NCBI GenBank assembly: GCA_008508345.1
Contig: QNGE01000999.1
Location: 138,215-202,214, forward strand
Source: Paragonimus westermani
Taxonomy: Eukaryota; Platyhelminthes; Trematoda; Plagiorchiida; Troglotrematidae
Direction of reading: 5' to 3'
DNA: 64,000 bases
The notes below the pieces were generated by a model, which saw only the letters and a list, made by a program, of their open reading frames with translations, searched no databases and was not told the origin of the DNA. A program made the translations under genes and the position numbers. This document shows positions 21,452 through 34,010 of this stretch, piece by piece (position 1 is the stretch's first letter; each line of letters opens with the position of its first letter).

Positions 21452-23087
21452 CCTTCGGGTTTACGCTGGATACGTGGTGGGTTGATGGAACTACAAATGG
21501 TTCCGCGCAGGCCACTTGTAGTGACTGTTAGGCGCAGGCACCTTTTTGGCTTCGGTCACTGCGACAGTCCAACACAACGAATGCCGCTAGCCGTGTATGG
21601 CAGACGTCTAGCCCATGACTGTCTGTCTCTACACAATTGAGCACTAAATAGTCCAGCGGCTCAGCGTTTTATACTCTACGCAGTCACCCAAAATGTTGTA
21701 ACATAGGCAAGGCCACCTACTTGAAGTGCTTACCAGGTCAGCGGGAACTGATTTGGAAGTCATTGGTAGAAGTCTGTTTTATTTACTTTAAAGGTTCTCA
21801 ATGACGAATTAGTAGTTTACTGAACTGCAGTCCAAATGTGTCAATACAATAGGCAGAAACTGCGTTCGCATAGGAACAAAGCGTCCACAGTGATTTCCAA
21901 TGAATCGTATGCTTCAATTTGTGAAAGCGCCCGAGGGTAGTGAAATTGTCGCGCGATATTGAGCAAGCCAAACAAACTACATTCATCGTTCGTGAAATTC
22001 TCCGCATCCCCATAAGCCCCCACAAGTTCAAACATCTGGTATAACGATTTGTCACACAAGTGACATGAATGTACTAGTGTTTTCATGTAAACGCTTAGTT
22101 TATAACTGATGGTCTTTTAATTCGTAATCGTACTGTACCTCAGTGTTTTGGTTTACACGTAGTATATCTGTTCGCTGGCGTTTGCAATGACGAACACCTG
22201 AATAACCCACTTCGACTTTTATGACAGTGTCTTGAGGCATGCGCTCCAGTGGTTCATGTGGGTGAAGGAATTGTGCGGACTGGAACCGGATCTCATGCAT
22301 CACAGGTTACAAAGCAGATATAATTAACTCCTTGAAAGCGTTGCTACGTAACCGGGACTTTTAATTTCCTGACAATTCTTCAGAATTGATGTCACGTAAT
22401 AATCACGCACCATTCCAGTTGGTTCAAACAGTTAGAATGCTTTCCGTTATGCCTCCGTTGTGTTGACTATTTTTGCGTTTTCCGGCCACATATCGTACAT
22501 ATTAAGATATTTTATTCCCACGACTAAACACAGCAAACAAAGTGTAAACTTCGCTCTATGCCTGCCGTTCCACATACGTTACCCAGCCACCACATTTTTC
22601 GAAATTCGTTCCGTCTGAAATGATGTGCAGGTTTTTTGGGTTTGGTACAGTTCAGATGATCAAAAAATCAGTTTCCAAACCGGATTGCAATCGCTTGGAA
22701 ACGGCGTAGAAGGGAAACGACAAAAATGTATGGCCATTGTACAACCGAGCTGAAATGTCGACCCAGTGTCTTGAGAACCGGATACAAGCCATCACCTTGC
22801 CAAACTTCGAGTTATCAGACTATTTCGCTGGTGGTTTGAGAGGGAGCTCCTTATCGCGTAACTAAGCTCCGTGTGACTAGTACATAATTTAACATGCTAT
22901 CTATTTTTGTGATGCCACGAGAGTTCGGACAGACCATCTGAATAAAAGGGAACATTTTAAGACCCAGTGGATGCAGTTGGGTACCTAGGGGGGGGAAGAT
23001 AAAAGATCCTAAAGGTTTGAAAATGTTGCCATACCTTGCTTGATAAGGCAAGGTGTTAAAAAAGTGAGTGAAATAAGGTGCACTTAC
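21452..23087. other. No supportable gene
   Basis: The first 190 bases are G/C-richer and resemble the block left of the Penelope insertion in character. The rest shows only short frames. Confidence 0.4.
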
Positions 23088-23207
23088 ATCGAACTGAACA
23101 AAATGAAACGGACAGCATGGTACAACAAACGGAATTAAAAGTGGTGCCTCAGTAACAACTATGAAACAGACGGTAAATAAAACTATGTAAGCGCTGGACG
23201 ATTTCAT
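23088..23207 (-). CDS. Candidate first exon of a small secreted protein
   Basis: An ATG opens exactly 40 codons ending in phase 0 at a consensus donor (gat|gtaagtgc). The peptide begins MKSSSAYIVLFTVCFIVVTE, a clear signal-peptide pattern: a basic start, a hydrophobic core and a small residue before a likely cleavage site, then APLLIPFVVPCCPF. It sits in the large EPS8-like intron on the same strand. Short symmetric exons after a signal-peptide exon are typical of fluke micro-exon genes, but no second exon was identified. It could be a chance frame; the donor and signal peptide together argue against that. Confidence 0.35.
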
Positions 23208-24499
23208 TCCACCCAGTGAATGCCAAGTGTAAAACTGAGTATTATGGGCAGAGAGTTATGGCTCTTGGATGTAACGGTTACATTTCAAGTTAAACTGTGA
23301 GAAAATACTACATGATGATTTTCTGGGAAAAAAACGGTGTGTTTCAGTCGAAACTTTTAGTGAGGATGTCCACTAGCGAGTGTTTTCACTCTTCAAAGTG
23401 GACGAACTGAGCACAGTGCATGATACTAAAGAAACCGGCTCTTTTACGATTGACGTTACAGCACATCCTGTTGCCGTACGATTCCACAAAACGAACCGAA
23501 ATCATTTATTAAGTAGAAACGCTCCAACTCACTCCTCGTGAATCACTAGGGAATAGGGTTTTAGATGGATCAGTTAACAATCCAAATCTCAATCTCTATG
23601 GTAGCATTCGGGGTTTGTTAGCCCGACCAATAAAAGAAACATGTCAAGGTGTGTAGCTAGACACCCGGATTGCTGAATGATTTGAAGTGAACATGGTGGA
23701 ACTTTATCAATAATGCACCAGTCTGTCATCGAATGCAAACCGAAACGATGCTGACTTGGGATGGTGCACTAGTCCGGAGCTTAAGTGAGGAAATAATTTT
23801 ATGGCGATTGTTTTTCACATTAATTTTTCTGAGTGCAATTTAAGTAAAATACAATCTACGGTTTCGGATTCGAATTTGTTCGGATGTAGCAAAACAGAAT
23901 TGCCATTGGTTTTATATTACAAAAGATACAACCAACAGTTGAGTGGCTACATAATTTTGCCTTGAGGTTCGTGTCTGATTTTGTTGTTACTAAACTGAAT
24001 AAAGCGAACCTTTAGTTAAATAAACAGCTCTCATAAAGTTTTGTTATATAAATCGTCGGTTAGATCGCGGCGAGTACAGACACGGTTTAGTGGCATTGAC
24101 CAAGTAACCCATTATGCCGATCCATTTGTCTATGAGAGAGGGGTAGCTATAAAACAAACAATCGGAAACTTCTCTATTAGTCGAACAAAACTGGTCTACC
24201 AAAACAGTCAAAATTACACTGAAAGCTAACATATTATTGTTTTGGTTGGTAAGAACAGCAACCCAAAATAGATTGTAAAAGTATGGTATATTGCCCTAAA
24301 ATTCAACGTTTTTCTTTGGTTGTTTTCCAAACATGACGACGTCAATTGCCCAATAATAATACGATTAGTTGCACGCACTTCTAACCCTGTCCAAGCACAT
24401 CCGATAGTAAGTTGCAATATGTTCACACCATCCTAATGTGGATTCGAGCTGACCACTAATGAGTGCACAAAATGTTTATTGTTATATTGTAGAGTGAAA
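23208..24499. other. No supportable gene
   Basis: Intron of the EPS8-like gene. AT-rich with short frames only. Confidence 0.5.
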
Positions 24500-24590
24500 A
24501 CCCATAAATCTATACCCTACTACCGGTCTAATGTCTGGTTAGAATCATTGCGTAAATTTAGTCTGAATGAGAATCGAATCTACAATCCCT
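24500..24590 (+). mobile_element. Decayed hammerhead-SINE copy D
   Basis: The run tataccctactaccggtct, then ctggttagaatc (a degraded B box) and ctgaatgagaatcgaatc aligns with copy C at 37.4 kb, where the same order is ccggtctcatgag, tggtttgaatc, ctgatgattcgaaacg. The hammerhead core has an extra base and lacks stem II. Confidence 0.4.
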
Positions 24591-26516
24591 CATTTAACGA
24601 GCCAAAGCTCGTAGATGCCTGACTACCAGTTTTGAGTATGGACTTTGGGTAGCAGTTTGAGATTGAGCACCAGGAGTAGTGTATTTACGATTTCGTACTC
24701 TTCTGAATGTGGACAGCATAAATTGACAGGCCAAAGTGAACAGTTCGCATCCCCACTAACGATGTATCCTAGGTGTCGCATCAAGTTTTTCCTTGTGTTT
24801 TAAGATGAAACAGCTTGGATGCTTTAGTTGTCAAGGTATCTAAAACGTATGTGGTGAGTATACGGAAGAACAAACAAACATTTATTCGTTCTGTATAGCT
24901 CTGACAACATCTATTTGTATAGTCTTGTTTGTAAGAACGTATTCTTCGGCCTGCTTTGCACACGTGTGACCACGCTGAGTAGACGGTTAGAAGGAAAGTA
25001 AACGTGAACTGCACTTCCTTCTGATACTCTCCGGAAGCCAACTTTCTGTTGATCGTTCCCGCAAACCAATAGAACCTATGTTTGTGTCATTACTTTCCAC
25101 ACACCGGTCTAATAATTTTATAAAAATTGACAGGATATTAGGCAAAACTTTCAACCCGTTAACTGTTCAAACATTACTTATCGGTTTGCGTTGTATTGCT
25201 AGCAATCCAAAAGAATTACTCCAGTTCGTTTGCTTTATAAGCCCATGAAAGTGCGACGGGTCATTACATAACGGTTTACATATCATACCGAAAGAAGATT
25301 GTCAGCAATTTTATAAGACTTTATTAAAACCGTTTTTGGACACTTTGGTAGGTACTCACATATCTTTCTGTTTGGTTTCTGAGTTAACGAACCGACACTA
25401 GAAGTTCGAGGAATTGAACTGGTGGATTCAATCTAGAGAAGGATGTATAGAAAAAACCAAGGTGACATGACAAACAATTCCTAATAAACTACCACCAAAC
25501 GCGAAAATGAATTGACAATGTATCTTACTGTAATGAGACCAACGAGAAATATATTTGTTTACAAATGGGAATTGGAGTGGGAATTATCAAAGATCGCACG
25601 TTCGCATCCTAATTTTTTTGGTCAGTCAGTTGTAAAATAACACTGTACAAAAATGTTAGCCTATGACTGGTTTATTTCAATATTATGAATTTCCTACCAT
25701 CATTTACATGACCTCAGTCTATTTCTACTTGTTAGGGTATTCGCACTGAGACCATAAGAGTCCGAACCGTGTACATTTACTTTCACTGTTCCATGTTGGG
25801 TTGCAACACAGATGCAAACTCGGAAAGCATATTTACCTTGGGCCGAATTATCAGGCGATTGGTTGCATCTGTAAGATTTGTACTAAGTGACAAAGTTCCT
25901 TCCCGTCATCCCTACGAAATTCACCAGAAAAGGAAATATATAAAGCTTCTGTTCTGTAAACAAATACGATCTTTGTCAATATATGTTGTGTCATTGGTCA
26001 GTGCTCAGTAATTCACTGGATAAACAATAATCACAGAGAAGACTGATTTCTCAACGCTTTCATCGCCTAACCGATGGCTTTATCTGGAAGATTTATAGCG
26101 TTCAAGTGTCACTTAGAGAGAGTCACCAAACGAATTGCGTGGGGAGTGTTTGGTAGATGAATTGGGGTCAAGTCACATCAAGAAAGCTTATCCACGAGTT
26201 CTTTCCCACCAAAATGTTAGTAAGTATTTATCTGGTGCTTAGAAAATAAGCTCTCTTATTTTCGTTTTTGTCCTCCCATGATAACTGGCTGATGATGCGG
26301 TCTCGAGAGTGACCAGTATAAAGTTATCCCGTCCGTTAAACTCAAATTCGTGTGGTAGCACTGAAGATGTGAAAGTATCAATTCGCTTTACACATCCGGA
26401 GACATCTCATTTCATGGAAGGAGCTCGTTCCGGTGAAGATTGAAAGGGCGAAAAGATACTGGTAGTACACTGAATTCATCTCATACGTTTATAAGAATAT
26501 TAAATCGTGTACTAAC
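24591..26516. other. No supportable gene
   Basis: Intron of the EPS8-like gene with only short frames. A CTGATGA followed by a ctcgag palindrome and flanked by actgg/ccagt occurs at about 26285-26322 but lacks GAAA. Confidence 0.5.
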
Positions 26517-26610
26517 ATTTTCGTGGTGAGGTTGATTTTTGAGTCTTTCCTCAGGTTCCGGACTTTCAAAATTGGGTACGTAACGTTCACGAAGCCCTTG
26601 CCATTGTTCC
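26517..26610 (-). CDS. EPS8-like: EPS8-like exon: W/P motif after central domain
   Basis: A 94-nt exon between a good acceptor (ctcatttcag) and a gttagt donor. It encodes EQWQGLRERYVPNFESPEPE and then ERLKNQPHHEN. The EQW...YVPNFESP segment matches the EPS8 stretch EWP...YxPxFxxGWEP that directly follows the LGxxW motif of the previous exon, so order and spacing are right. One base completes an Ala codon from the upstream exon, and it ends in phase 0. In the family this is a flexible linker toward the SH3 domain. Confidence 0.75.
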
Positions 26611-27194
26611 CTGAAATGAGAACAGTTAGAACGTCTGAATTGATCACTGTCGTGTGGAAGTCCATCTACAGACACACTTCAATGTTTTCATTTGAATGAT
26701 ACCGAAAAAAATTGTGATCCACTGCAAATATCCGAGCGGTAAGCGATGTTACTCACAGTTGAAGTATTCAGATGAAAAATTAAAGAACTGAAAAACACAC
26801 CAGTGTTTACTGGAAATGCTTGAAAATGATAGGAGGTATAGCAATAAGTGGCTTTAATTCCGGGGTTCTGAGCGTCGGATCCTAGCTATCGGATGAGATG
26901 GTGAGTAAAACCAAACAATTGCATTCAGGAAGGATAGTATGGGGGATCTTCACGATAAAATTTCCATCGATTTATCACTGTACCACAATTTGATCAGAGA
27001 TTATATATGCGCACGTACTTGAACAAATGACTGAATAATGTGCGTAAAAATTTAGATAAGTAACGCTTGCAATTATCTTTTCAAGAGGGACTATGCATGC
27101 CGGCATAACAGCATGAAAGATACAGTGTCACTGTTTTATGTCTACACATGTGGATACAGGTTTAAAGACACCCAGCGATGAATATGTAAAACAG

Positions 27195-27800
27195 ATGAGG
27201 ATATCTAAAAACAATGATCCCAATGAAGATCCCCTTACCACACTACCAATTTGACGATAAGATTCCTTGTTGAATTTAAAGTGAATACTCTATTTATAAA
27301 AGTGCAATATAGATTCTGTTGATGTTAGACAGATACCTGAGTTGTCAGCTGTAATATAGTCGAATAAATGATCTATCGCCTCGTTCAGTAAGATACTTGT
27401 AAACAAAGATGGTACGTCGAGAGAAAGCACCTGGTGTCTAGTTGAATTAGTTCTCTCATCGTGTTAACGTATTCAAAGGAGCTCGAAGGTTATGCCTTGA
27501 CGAATTCTGTCCTATGGGTTCCGAAAAATACGATAACAGCCGTCAGCGGGTTTTATAGTGTTTTACATGTTTCGAATAGAACGAAAGGGTATTCACATTT
27601 TGTGAATCCTAGGCAGGTAACAAGGTCTCGGGAATGTCGTTCCAGTAGGTTGAATGCGCTTAAAAATTGAGGAGTCAACTATACCGTCCTACTACATAAA
27701 AGACAGTATTTTCATCAATACCTTCCCTATTTGAAAGCTTTCATCCTTCTCATTTCCCATCTTTTCGAATTTAGTCTTACCAATCAGTATAGGCTGAATT
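27195..27800 (-). mobile_element. Decayed Penelope-like element, minus strand (RT part)
   Basis: Read with frameshifts on the minus strand: GKTKFEKMGNEKDESFQIGK, then PTGTTFPRPCYLPRIHKM with PFRSI (the PxGxxxPRxYGLPKxHK motif), then QVLSLDVPSLFTSILLNEAI (SFDVxSLFTNxP), HFKFNKESYRQIGSVVRGSS and LGSLFLDI (the GxxMGSPLGPxLAD motif). The catalytic and endonuclease parts are absent. Stops and frame changes show it is dead. The motif spacing places it in a different Penelope lineage from the element at 19.5 kb. Confidence 0.7.
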
Positions 27801-29258
27801 CTGTTTATGCAGTGTCTCAACTCCCAAACGTGCTCATTCGGCACTCTCATGTTGGATCTGTTTACCGAAGGATCCATGAGAGGGATCTGAAATATGTAGC
27901 ACGTGCATTTCAGACATCTTATCTCTCTGATGCAGAAAAGGAGTCCCATAAACTGTTTGACTGATAGAGTCATGAGAATATGTACACTGGATGTGACTTC
28001 CGATTATTCGTCTTTCTAATGCTCATCATATTTAGAAAGTGTACTGGCGTCACCGATAAGTAGGCAAGATTGTGCAAAGTCGCTAGATATCTCCAGCGGA
28101 AAACAAAGCAGTGTATCTTTCGTTGCCATTCAAAGATAACACATCTGCTAAAACAATCACTGGGAGACCCAGAACTGTCATTAACAGAACCTAATGTACC
28201 GCCAAATTACTCGTCTGTTTCAAATTCACGCCAGTTTTCTGTCTACGGTCAAAGTGAATGTGTTCGCGGTTTCCTTCTATGTATACTCATTTACTGGTTT
28301 CTGTGGAACTAGTCCAGTAGATCGCACGATCAGGTGCTTATCTGAACGTATCTGAAGCAATAGTCAAGCCACTAACTACCAACGCAATAGTAGCATAACT
28401 TGTTGATTTATGTCATACCGTCAACCCGGTTTTTTCTTTCCCTCCAACCTACCGAGTCAGGGGGTATTCCATCGAAAGCCGTAAGATATGGAATTTTGGC
28501 CACAGCTGAGGCAATCGGAATGCGGTCGGATAAACGGTCGACGTGCGTGTAGAAACGCTTTGTTCAGGCTTTGTGTTTGTCACAGTTCATCACACACACC
28601 ATGGTCGATAAAACTGCCACGATTCCATCTGCGCCATAACTGTGACTTAATTGTACGACACTTTGTTTCTTGTAACTGTGACGGGGTCGACTCAAGTTGT
28701 ACATGTTACTTGTTTGTTCGTCTCTTCCTGATAACAATGTTCTATATAGACGTTATGTATTCAAAAATTGAACACTATCCACTTTCGAAGTAGACTAGCC
28801 GAAAGGCTTATCTGAATGCGATGGCTGCCACCAAGCGTAGGTGAAACTCAATTTGAAATCATCTGAATCCCCAGACTTTTTTCGAACATTATGTATTTCC
28901 CCTGGAGGGGGCTAACCGGAAACAAACTTGTTCGATACACCCTGTTCCTGTTAACTAGCTTAATAATTTTTCACCACATGAAAACTGTCTTCTAATTGTA
29001 AAGTTGCTTCAATCGGGTGGGAACTGTACTAACTTACATTCCGTAAGGAATATGAAGTCAAGCTGGCGAACATACTTCTGAGAAAAGAGGGCATTTTTTT
29101 CAGAAATACCGTTATACATACGCTTATTTTGTCATAATCGAATATTCACTCATTCATGTGGGACTGGAGGCATATAATGACATTTTCATGAAATCAAACG
29201 TGTACACATACCTGGTGATAATTGGATTATACGTACCAAAAGTAAACAAATAACTTAC
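27801..29258. other. No supportable gene apart from a SINE tail
   Basis: Intron of the EPS8-like gene. The only recognisable piece is a SINE tail near 28780-28832. Confidence 0.45.
28780..28832 (+). mobile_element. SINE tail fragment (copy E)
   Basis: actttcgaagtagactagcc and ggcttatctgaatgcg align with the tail that follows the hammerhead in copy A (ttttcgaaagaggctggctg and gtctatctgaatgcg). Head and ribozyme are not recognisable upstream. Confidence 0.4.
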
Positions 29259-29592
29259 GCTGGGGTGTTCCAATTTGGCCCTAGATTGCGCCAAAACTCA
29301 AGCTTCTTTGTTCCCAAGCGATTTACAATTGCACTGATAGTCTCTTCGTTCAACAGAGGTTCAACCACGTCTGCGACCATGTTGCTGTCGTACTGAGGTA
29401 CACATCCACTTCTACAAACTTCATCTAACCACTGAACCGTATTGAACAGGCGAATGAACAGTTTTTTTGATGTCCGCTCTGGCGTGTACGGACGGATAGC
29501 TTCGTTCGTGTTGAGCGCATACTTGACCTTTCTCACTGCTTCTATCAAATCATGTGGAGGGGCGGGTGTTGCCATCGGTTGGAAATTGAGTT
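29259..29592 (-). CDS. EPS8-like: EPS8-like exon: central conserved domain
   Basis: A 334-nt exon with a textbook donor (gtaagt) and an acceptor at aacag. The product begins ELNFQPMATPAPPHDLIEAV, continues RKVKYALN, and ends VEPLLNEETISAIVNRLG, KKLEFWRNLGPNWNTPA. This parallels the most conserved non-PTB/SH3 region of EPS8: a Pro-rich lead, DxxxxFxKxKxxxN, a helical stretch, two hydrophobic repeats ending in PLL, then LWxSLGxxW. This exon identifies the gene best. It takes two bases to complete a Glu codon from the previous exon and ends in phase 2. The intron before it is about 17.9 kb and holds RTE, SINE and Penelope remains. Confidence 0.85.
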
Positions 29593-32390
29593 CTGTTCCC
29601 CCCAAATAAATTAAATGCATTAGAGCAACATCGAAGAAACAAGTAAACATGAATGTGAGTTGAAAGGGAAAACAGACACTGTTTAACTCAACTGCAACAA
29701 TAATTCAAAAACTCGTTTGTAGTAATGAGTTAGTAAACAAATGGTAAGCAGCTTAGGCTGACTAGCGTTTTACTCCAACAAATATATACACAGTACAGCG
29801 CCGTTAGAAAAACGAACTCCGTCATAACGAAAGGGTCGGTATAATGAGTTGAATGTCTGGTCGATAAATGCTGCCTAAATGTGAGGTACAACTTTGTGAT
29901 CCTTATGACGAACGCTGCTGTAACCACAGTCTCATTATGAGGGAGGAATCAACCAACCCCGAGCACACTTGCGTTCGTTACAAATAAAGTATTGAGTAGA
30001 CCACAACTGGGCTGCTCTGGTGCACCCTGCAATATGTCCACGGATGCTGGTTAGTGGCCCATATGGGGTTTGCCAGACATGATTATATAGGTTCTTCATG
30101 TGTAACTCACCGATTTCGCATACTTTTAAAATGCGCAGAAACAAAACGGTGACAGAGCATGGATAAAAATTTGAACGTCAGGTTCGCAAGGTAGATGTGA
30201 ACAAATCACCTGCCCTTTCTGTTCATCCTGATGTGACCGAAAGAAGATGGTTAGTGCTCACAAATACCTAGGATAAATTAAACGAATTAAACCAAGGTGA
30301 TGTTAGCTCCAAGCTCTAGTTAGGACAGCCGTTGGATGAGTCGTATTTAGCTAATGCAGTTTCAGTGAGCCCCCAATGAATATATGTCGTGCCGCAAAGG
30401 AGGGAAAGTCATTTGTACCATAAGTACTCGGCGAACAAATGGAAGTGGGTCACGTGACCTTAGTTATCCACTACGTGGTTGAAGTCATGATACGCATGGA
30501 TCTGTGAATGAGTGAAAAAATGAGTGTGGTCTAACGTGCCCACTTTAGAAGGGCAGACGCTGAATGACGCACCAGGTACAGTGACTTTCGTACAATATAT
30601 AAGGTGATGTCATCAGTCAAAAGCGAACAGGGGAAAGAATTAACGCAAACTAAAGTCAATATTTACATCAGATGCATTGCCGTAGGTATGCGTCTCGATG
30701 GTGATGGCGTGGATCATCATTCGTATGGGCAAGAGCCAAGAAGACAGGATATTGGTCAGCTTATTTGTGACATCGATTAGTCTAAACCGGGAGCAAGTGA
30801 CGGGAAAGAAAAGTCAACACCTATGACTACATTTAGAACGGTAGACTGTAGGATAGTTATGCTTTACTTCTTTGGATGTGTCATCTCGCCCTCTTCGAAT
30901 ATGGATTAAATGGAAACAGGGCTTGTTAACTCGTGACATTCAAATATGATTCAATGTTTCGTTGCAAATATTTGTATGTATATTAATTGAAGTTCGTTTG
31001 ATGAAAAGGCATAGCTTACAGCCGTTCTACTATAAGCTAACCAAAAGAGGAAACGTATTGTAAACGTCAGGGCAATATGATATTGTGTGCCACTCTGATA
31101 TGAGATAGTTATCTAACCAAATTTACAGCCTGTTTGATACTACAGAATAACCATTAAAGTTACCTGTTTTATGTCCCCTAACTTTCATTATTTGGACCTC
31201 CAGTCACACTCCCCAAACAAGTTCGAATTCCATGAAGAATCTACGAAAAAGTGTTTTTCGTTCAAAAGTTCTAACTAATTTCATATCGGGACTCAGCTTT
31301 ACATCATCGGTTACCAGTAACTAGCAAGTTCCTGTATTTAAATGAAAAAGTTGACAACTTATAGAATGTGCAATAAGCTTAAAAAATCCACATTTTTCAG
31401 GGGGGGGGAGCTAACGGTGTCAATGCAAATGTGATTTCAGATAAGAAGGTTCAAGAAGAGTTCTTATGACCACCAAGTTATCAAAAAAGTTAGTTTACTT
31501 TCCTAAATGAGTACGTTGCGTCTATGTCTGCAATCATCAAAAGATGACGCCGTTGTTCTGTTGGTCTGTTCCAATACAGGCTTCTCCGGACATGAACCGA
31601 ATTTTGATTGCAAACTGAACAGTCTGCCTGATGTTTAGTCTCAACGAGTAAAATTTGAGGTAGTGCTCATGGTTAGACAACAGTCGGCCTGGTATCGAGT
31701 AAGGTGACTAATATAGGCTTCTGAATACCGCAATTAAATCACATCTAACATGTCAGTAATATATTGTGAATTGATCTAGCTCATGCAGTCTGTTTGCAAT
31801 CGATCGTGAACGGAATGCTTGAGACCGCTTGTTGTTGTAACCAGTCAACAAGCACCATGCCCTTCGGGTGATGCACCGAAGTACTTAGATGGAGGTTACG
31901 ATGCGGCAATGGATCGGTCGTTATGTACAACCTTTGAGAATGAAATATCAAAATAGTGAAACGATCCAAGTATATAAACGGCTTTTTTGTCATTAACGTG
32001 CATAGTGCACACCCAAAACCGTTGTTACAAAATCCCATTCGAAGTTAGCGTTATTCCTCTTTCTGACCCCAGAAGTGTACTCCACAGAACATGAATATCT
32101 ATATATATATATATATGTGTATAGGGTTTAGCTCCTGTTGACCGCGTGAAGTGGAAAAATTCGCACAATATGAGAATACCAATTGTATTGTGTAAAGTAA
32201 AGAAATAGGTGCAGGCGAAAAAGCGCAATGACTCTGATACACACGGAGACTCTCAACCTGAACACCATTGTGTTCCATTCTTTGTCATATCGGACAGCGT
32301 TCATAACCAAAGGTGCTCATTGTTCTTCGGATCTCATCCAGGAAACCAGGGTAGCCCTACTGAAGCCACTTTCAGTGTGAATGCCTACAC
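29593..32390. other. No supportable gene
   Basis: Part of the largest EPS8-like intron (29593-47480). It holds an (AT)n tract near 32097-32116 and a G-run near 31401. Nothing else was recognised. Confidence 0.5.
32097..32116. repeat. (AT)n microsatellite
   Basis: A run of about nine AT units followed by gtgtatag. Confidence 0.9.
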
Positions 32391-33420
32391 ACCCCGAACC
32401 GGAGTCAATGGTCGATCACGAGGCTGACTGTTCCAGCCCACCACTCACGCACCAGGCACGGCGTGGAAGGCGGCATTCGTAAGATATAATTAAGCCAACG
32501 AAGCCTATGAGACGAGGTAAAATGTTCAAAGATTGGCAGTTTACCCGTTACGAAGACAGGTCAGCGAAACCCGTCACTGTTCACACTATGTTCCTACCAC
32601 ACGCCGGTAGCGATTCAGACACCGCCGAACAAAAACGGGCATTCTGCGTACATTCTACGCATGGATAGACCATGTTTATCAGTCATCGAATAGAACTGCG
32701 CTTACAGTGGCATTGCACACCAGGCCGTTCTTAAAAGACTAATATCATGACGAAGCTACATCCCAACCTTACCAACATGATTTGTGATCTCATCAGACAC
32801 TCCACAAACACCGATACAACTCCCAAAGTACGTGAACTTCCCAACTACTTTTAATGGTTAATCACCAAAGGTCACAGCATGCACAGAGTCTTGCCGTTCT
32901 TATAACAGCACTTTGCACTTAGGAAATTTGAAGGTCAAGCTGAGTTGGCAAACTGAAACCTCTGACCTACCTAAACTGTTCTCGACTTCTTGCAAATCCT
33001 CACAGACTAGCGTGACGTGGTCTGCATCCTTATATCCCGAAGTCGAATATCAAAGGTCAATGTCCTATATATGCACATTGTCCGTAACCTAAAAACATTG
33101 AGCTCTAGTGTAGTACTTAACTTGTTGTACTGTCATCAGTTCATCAAATTTTCGTAACTCCAACAAACAACGGTAGCGAGAAGCTTATAAACTGCGTTTT
33201 TGAGCGCGATAAAATATACGACAGGGTACGAAATGCCAACCGGAAGATGCAGCCAATCTTGACAATGAAGTAGAAACACTGGAGATAATCTGTGAGCCGC
33301 ATAAGTAATGGGTTACCTACACTACATTAATGGGATTGAACGGTCAACATGATCGAATCCTCTGGAAAAGCTTACACAGAAATCAGGTGTCTTGTCTTCA
33401 TCAACCATTTTCGTTCACTG
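32390..33420 (-). mobile_element. Decayed RTE-like non-LTR retrotransposon
   Basis: Reading the minus strand with stops and frame changes gives SRGFDHVDRS (the palm motif, normally AFDxVxR), then DHVTLVCEDLQEVENSLG, LSLTFKFPKCKVLL, KVVGKFTYFGSCIG and GVSDEITNHVGKV, then HRLRWLNYILRMP near 32470. This is the RTE order: FxYLGSxI, a D-E-I-x-x-R-I helix, then the HRLRWLGHVLRM C-terminal box. The YADD region is degraded and the endonuclease is missing. Many stops show an old copy, antisense to nothing and co-linear with the EPS8-like gene. Confidence 0.75.
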
Positions 33421-33834
33421 TTCATAGGGAGTAACCAAGCTGACAATTGTTAGGTAACGGTGAAAACGTAATTCTCTCATCGTGCACTTGGGAGCAACTG
33501 ATATGGATGTCTTCGGATAGTATTCAGCGCAGATGTCACAGTTGGAGACGGATTAGAGTTTTCAGGCATTAAGAAGCTTATTTTCAGACACGGACCTAAT
33601 TACCAGTTCACTTGGTTTTCGGCGGTTGTTTTGCGAACTCAATTGTTATCATCGGAGTCCCATCTTAATACACAACACAAATAGACGAATTCTGTGTTAA
33701 CGCAAGCGAGCGCAACATTGGCATAACAAAAATTTGTAGACCAGACACCATAGAAACAAGTAAAGTGCATTATTTTCTTCCCATTTAGCGTTGACGAATA
33801 TATCCCATGAAAAATCATCATGTGGTGATGAAGA

Positions 33835-34010
33835 CATTTGAACGTTGCAGTACTTACAACAGATCGTGGCTATCACAATCTCTTCCACTCAGTCCCATTT
33901 CTCAAAAATAGTATTAAACTCGAGTTTCTGTCCTGTTACGGAGCGTCAACAGTGCATACGTTTGTAATGATACGGATTTGACACCTAATCAATTTTTATT
34001 CATATAGTTG
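33835..34010 (-). mobile_element. Decayed hammerhead-SINE copy B
   Basis: On the minus strand a B-box remnant (ggtgtcaaatcc, 33974-33985) is followed by cgtatgcactg, the mutated hammerhead (33911-33955), and a tail (ttttgagaaatggg, gtggaagag) that aligns with the tail of copy A. The A box is no longer visible. Confidence 0.6.
33911..33955 (-). ncRNA. Decayed hammerhead in SINE copy B
   Basis: It aligns over its whole length with the ribozyme of copy A. GCACTG starts stem I, the core CTGACGA has become TTGACGC, stem II is reduced to TCC with GGA, GAAA and the ctcgag palindrome remain, the cleavage triplet reads GTT, and the closing stem I arm is TAATAC. With core bases and stem I lost it should not cleave. 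Confidence 0.6.

Noticed and set aside
26285..26322. CTGATGA flanked by actgg and ccagt, with a ctcgag palindrome, as a hammerhead.
   Set aside because: No GAAA and no stem II; a B box is not found upstream. Probably coincidence or too decayed to call.
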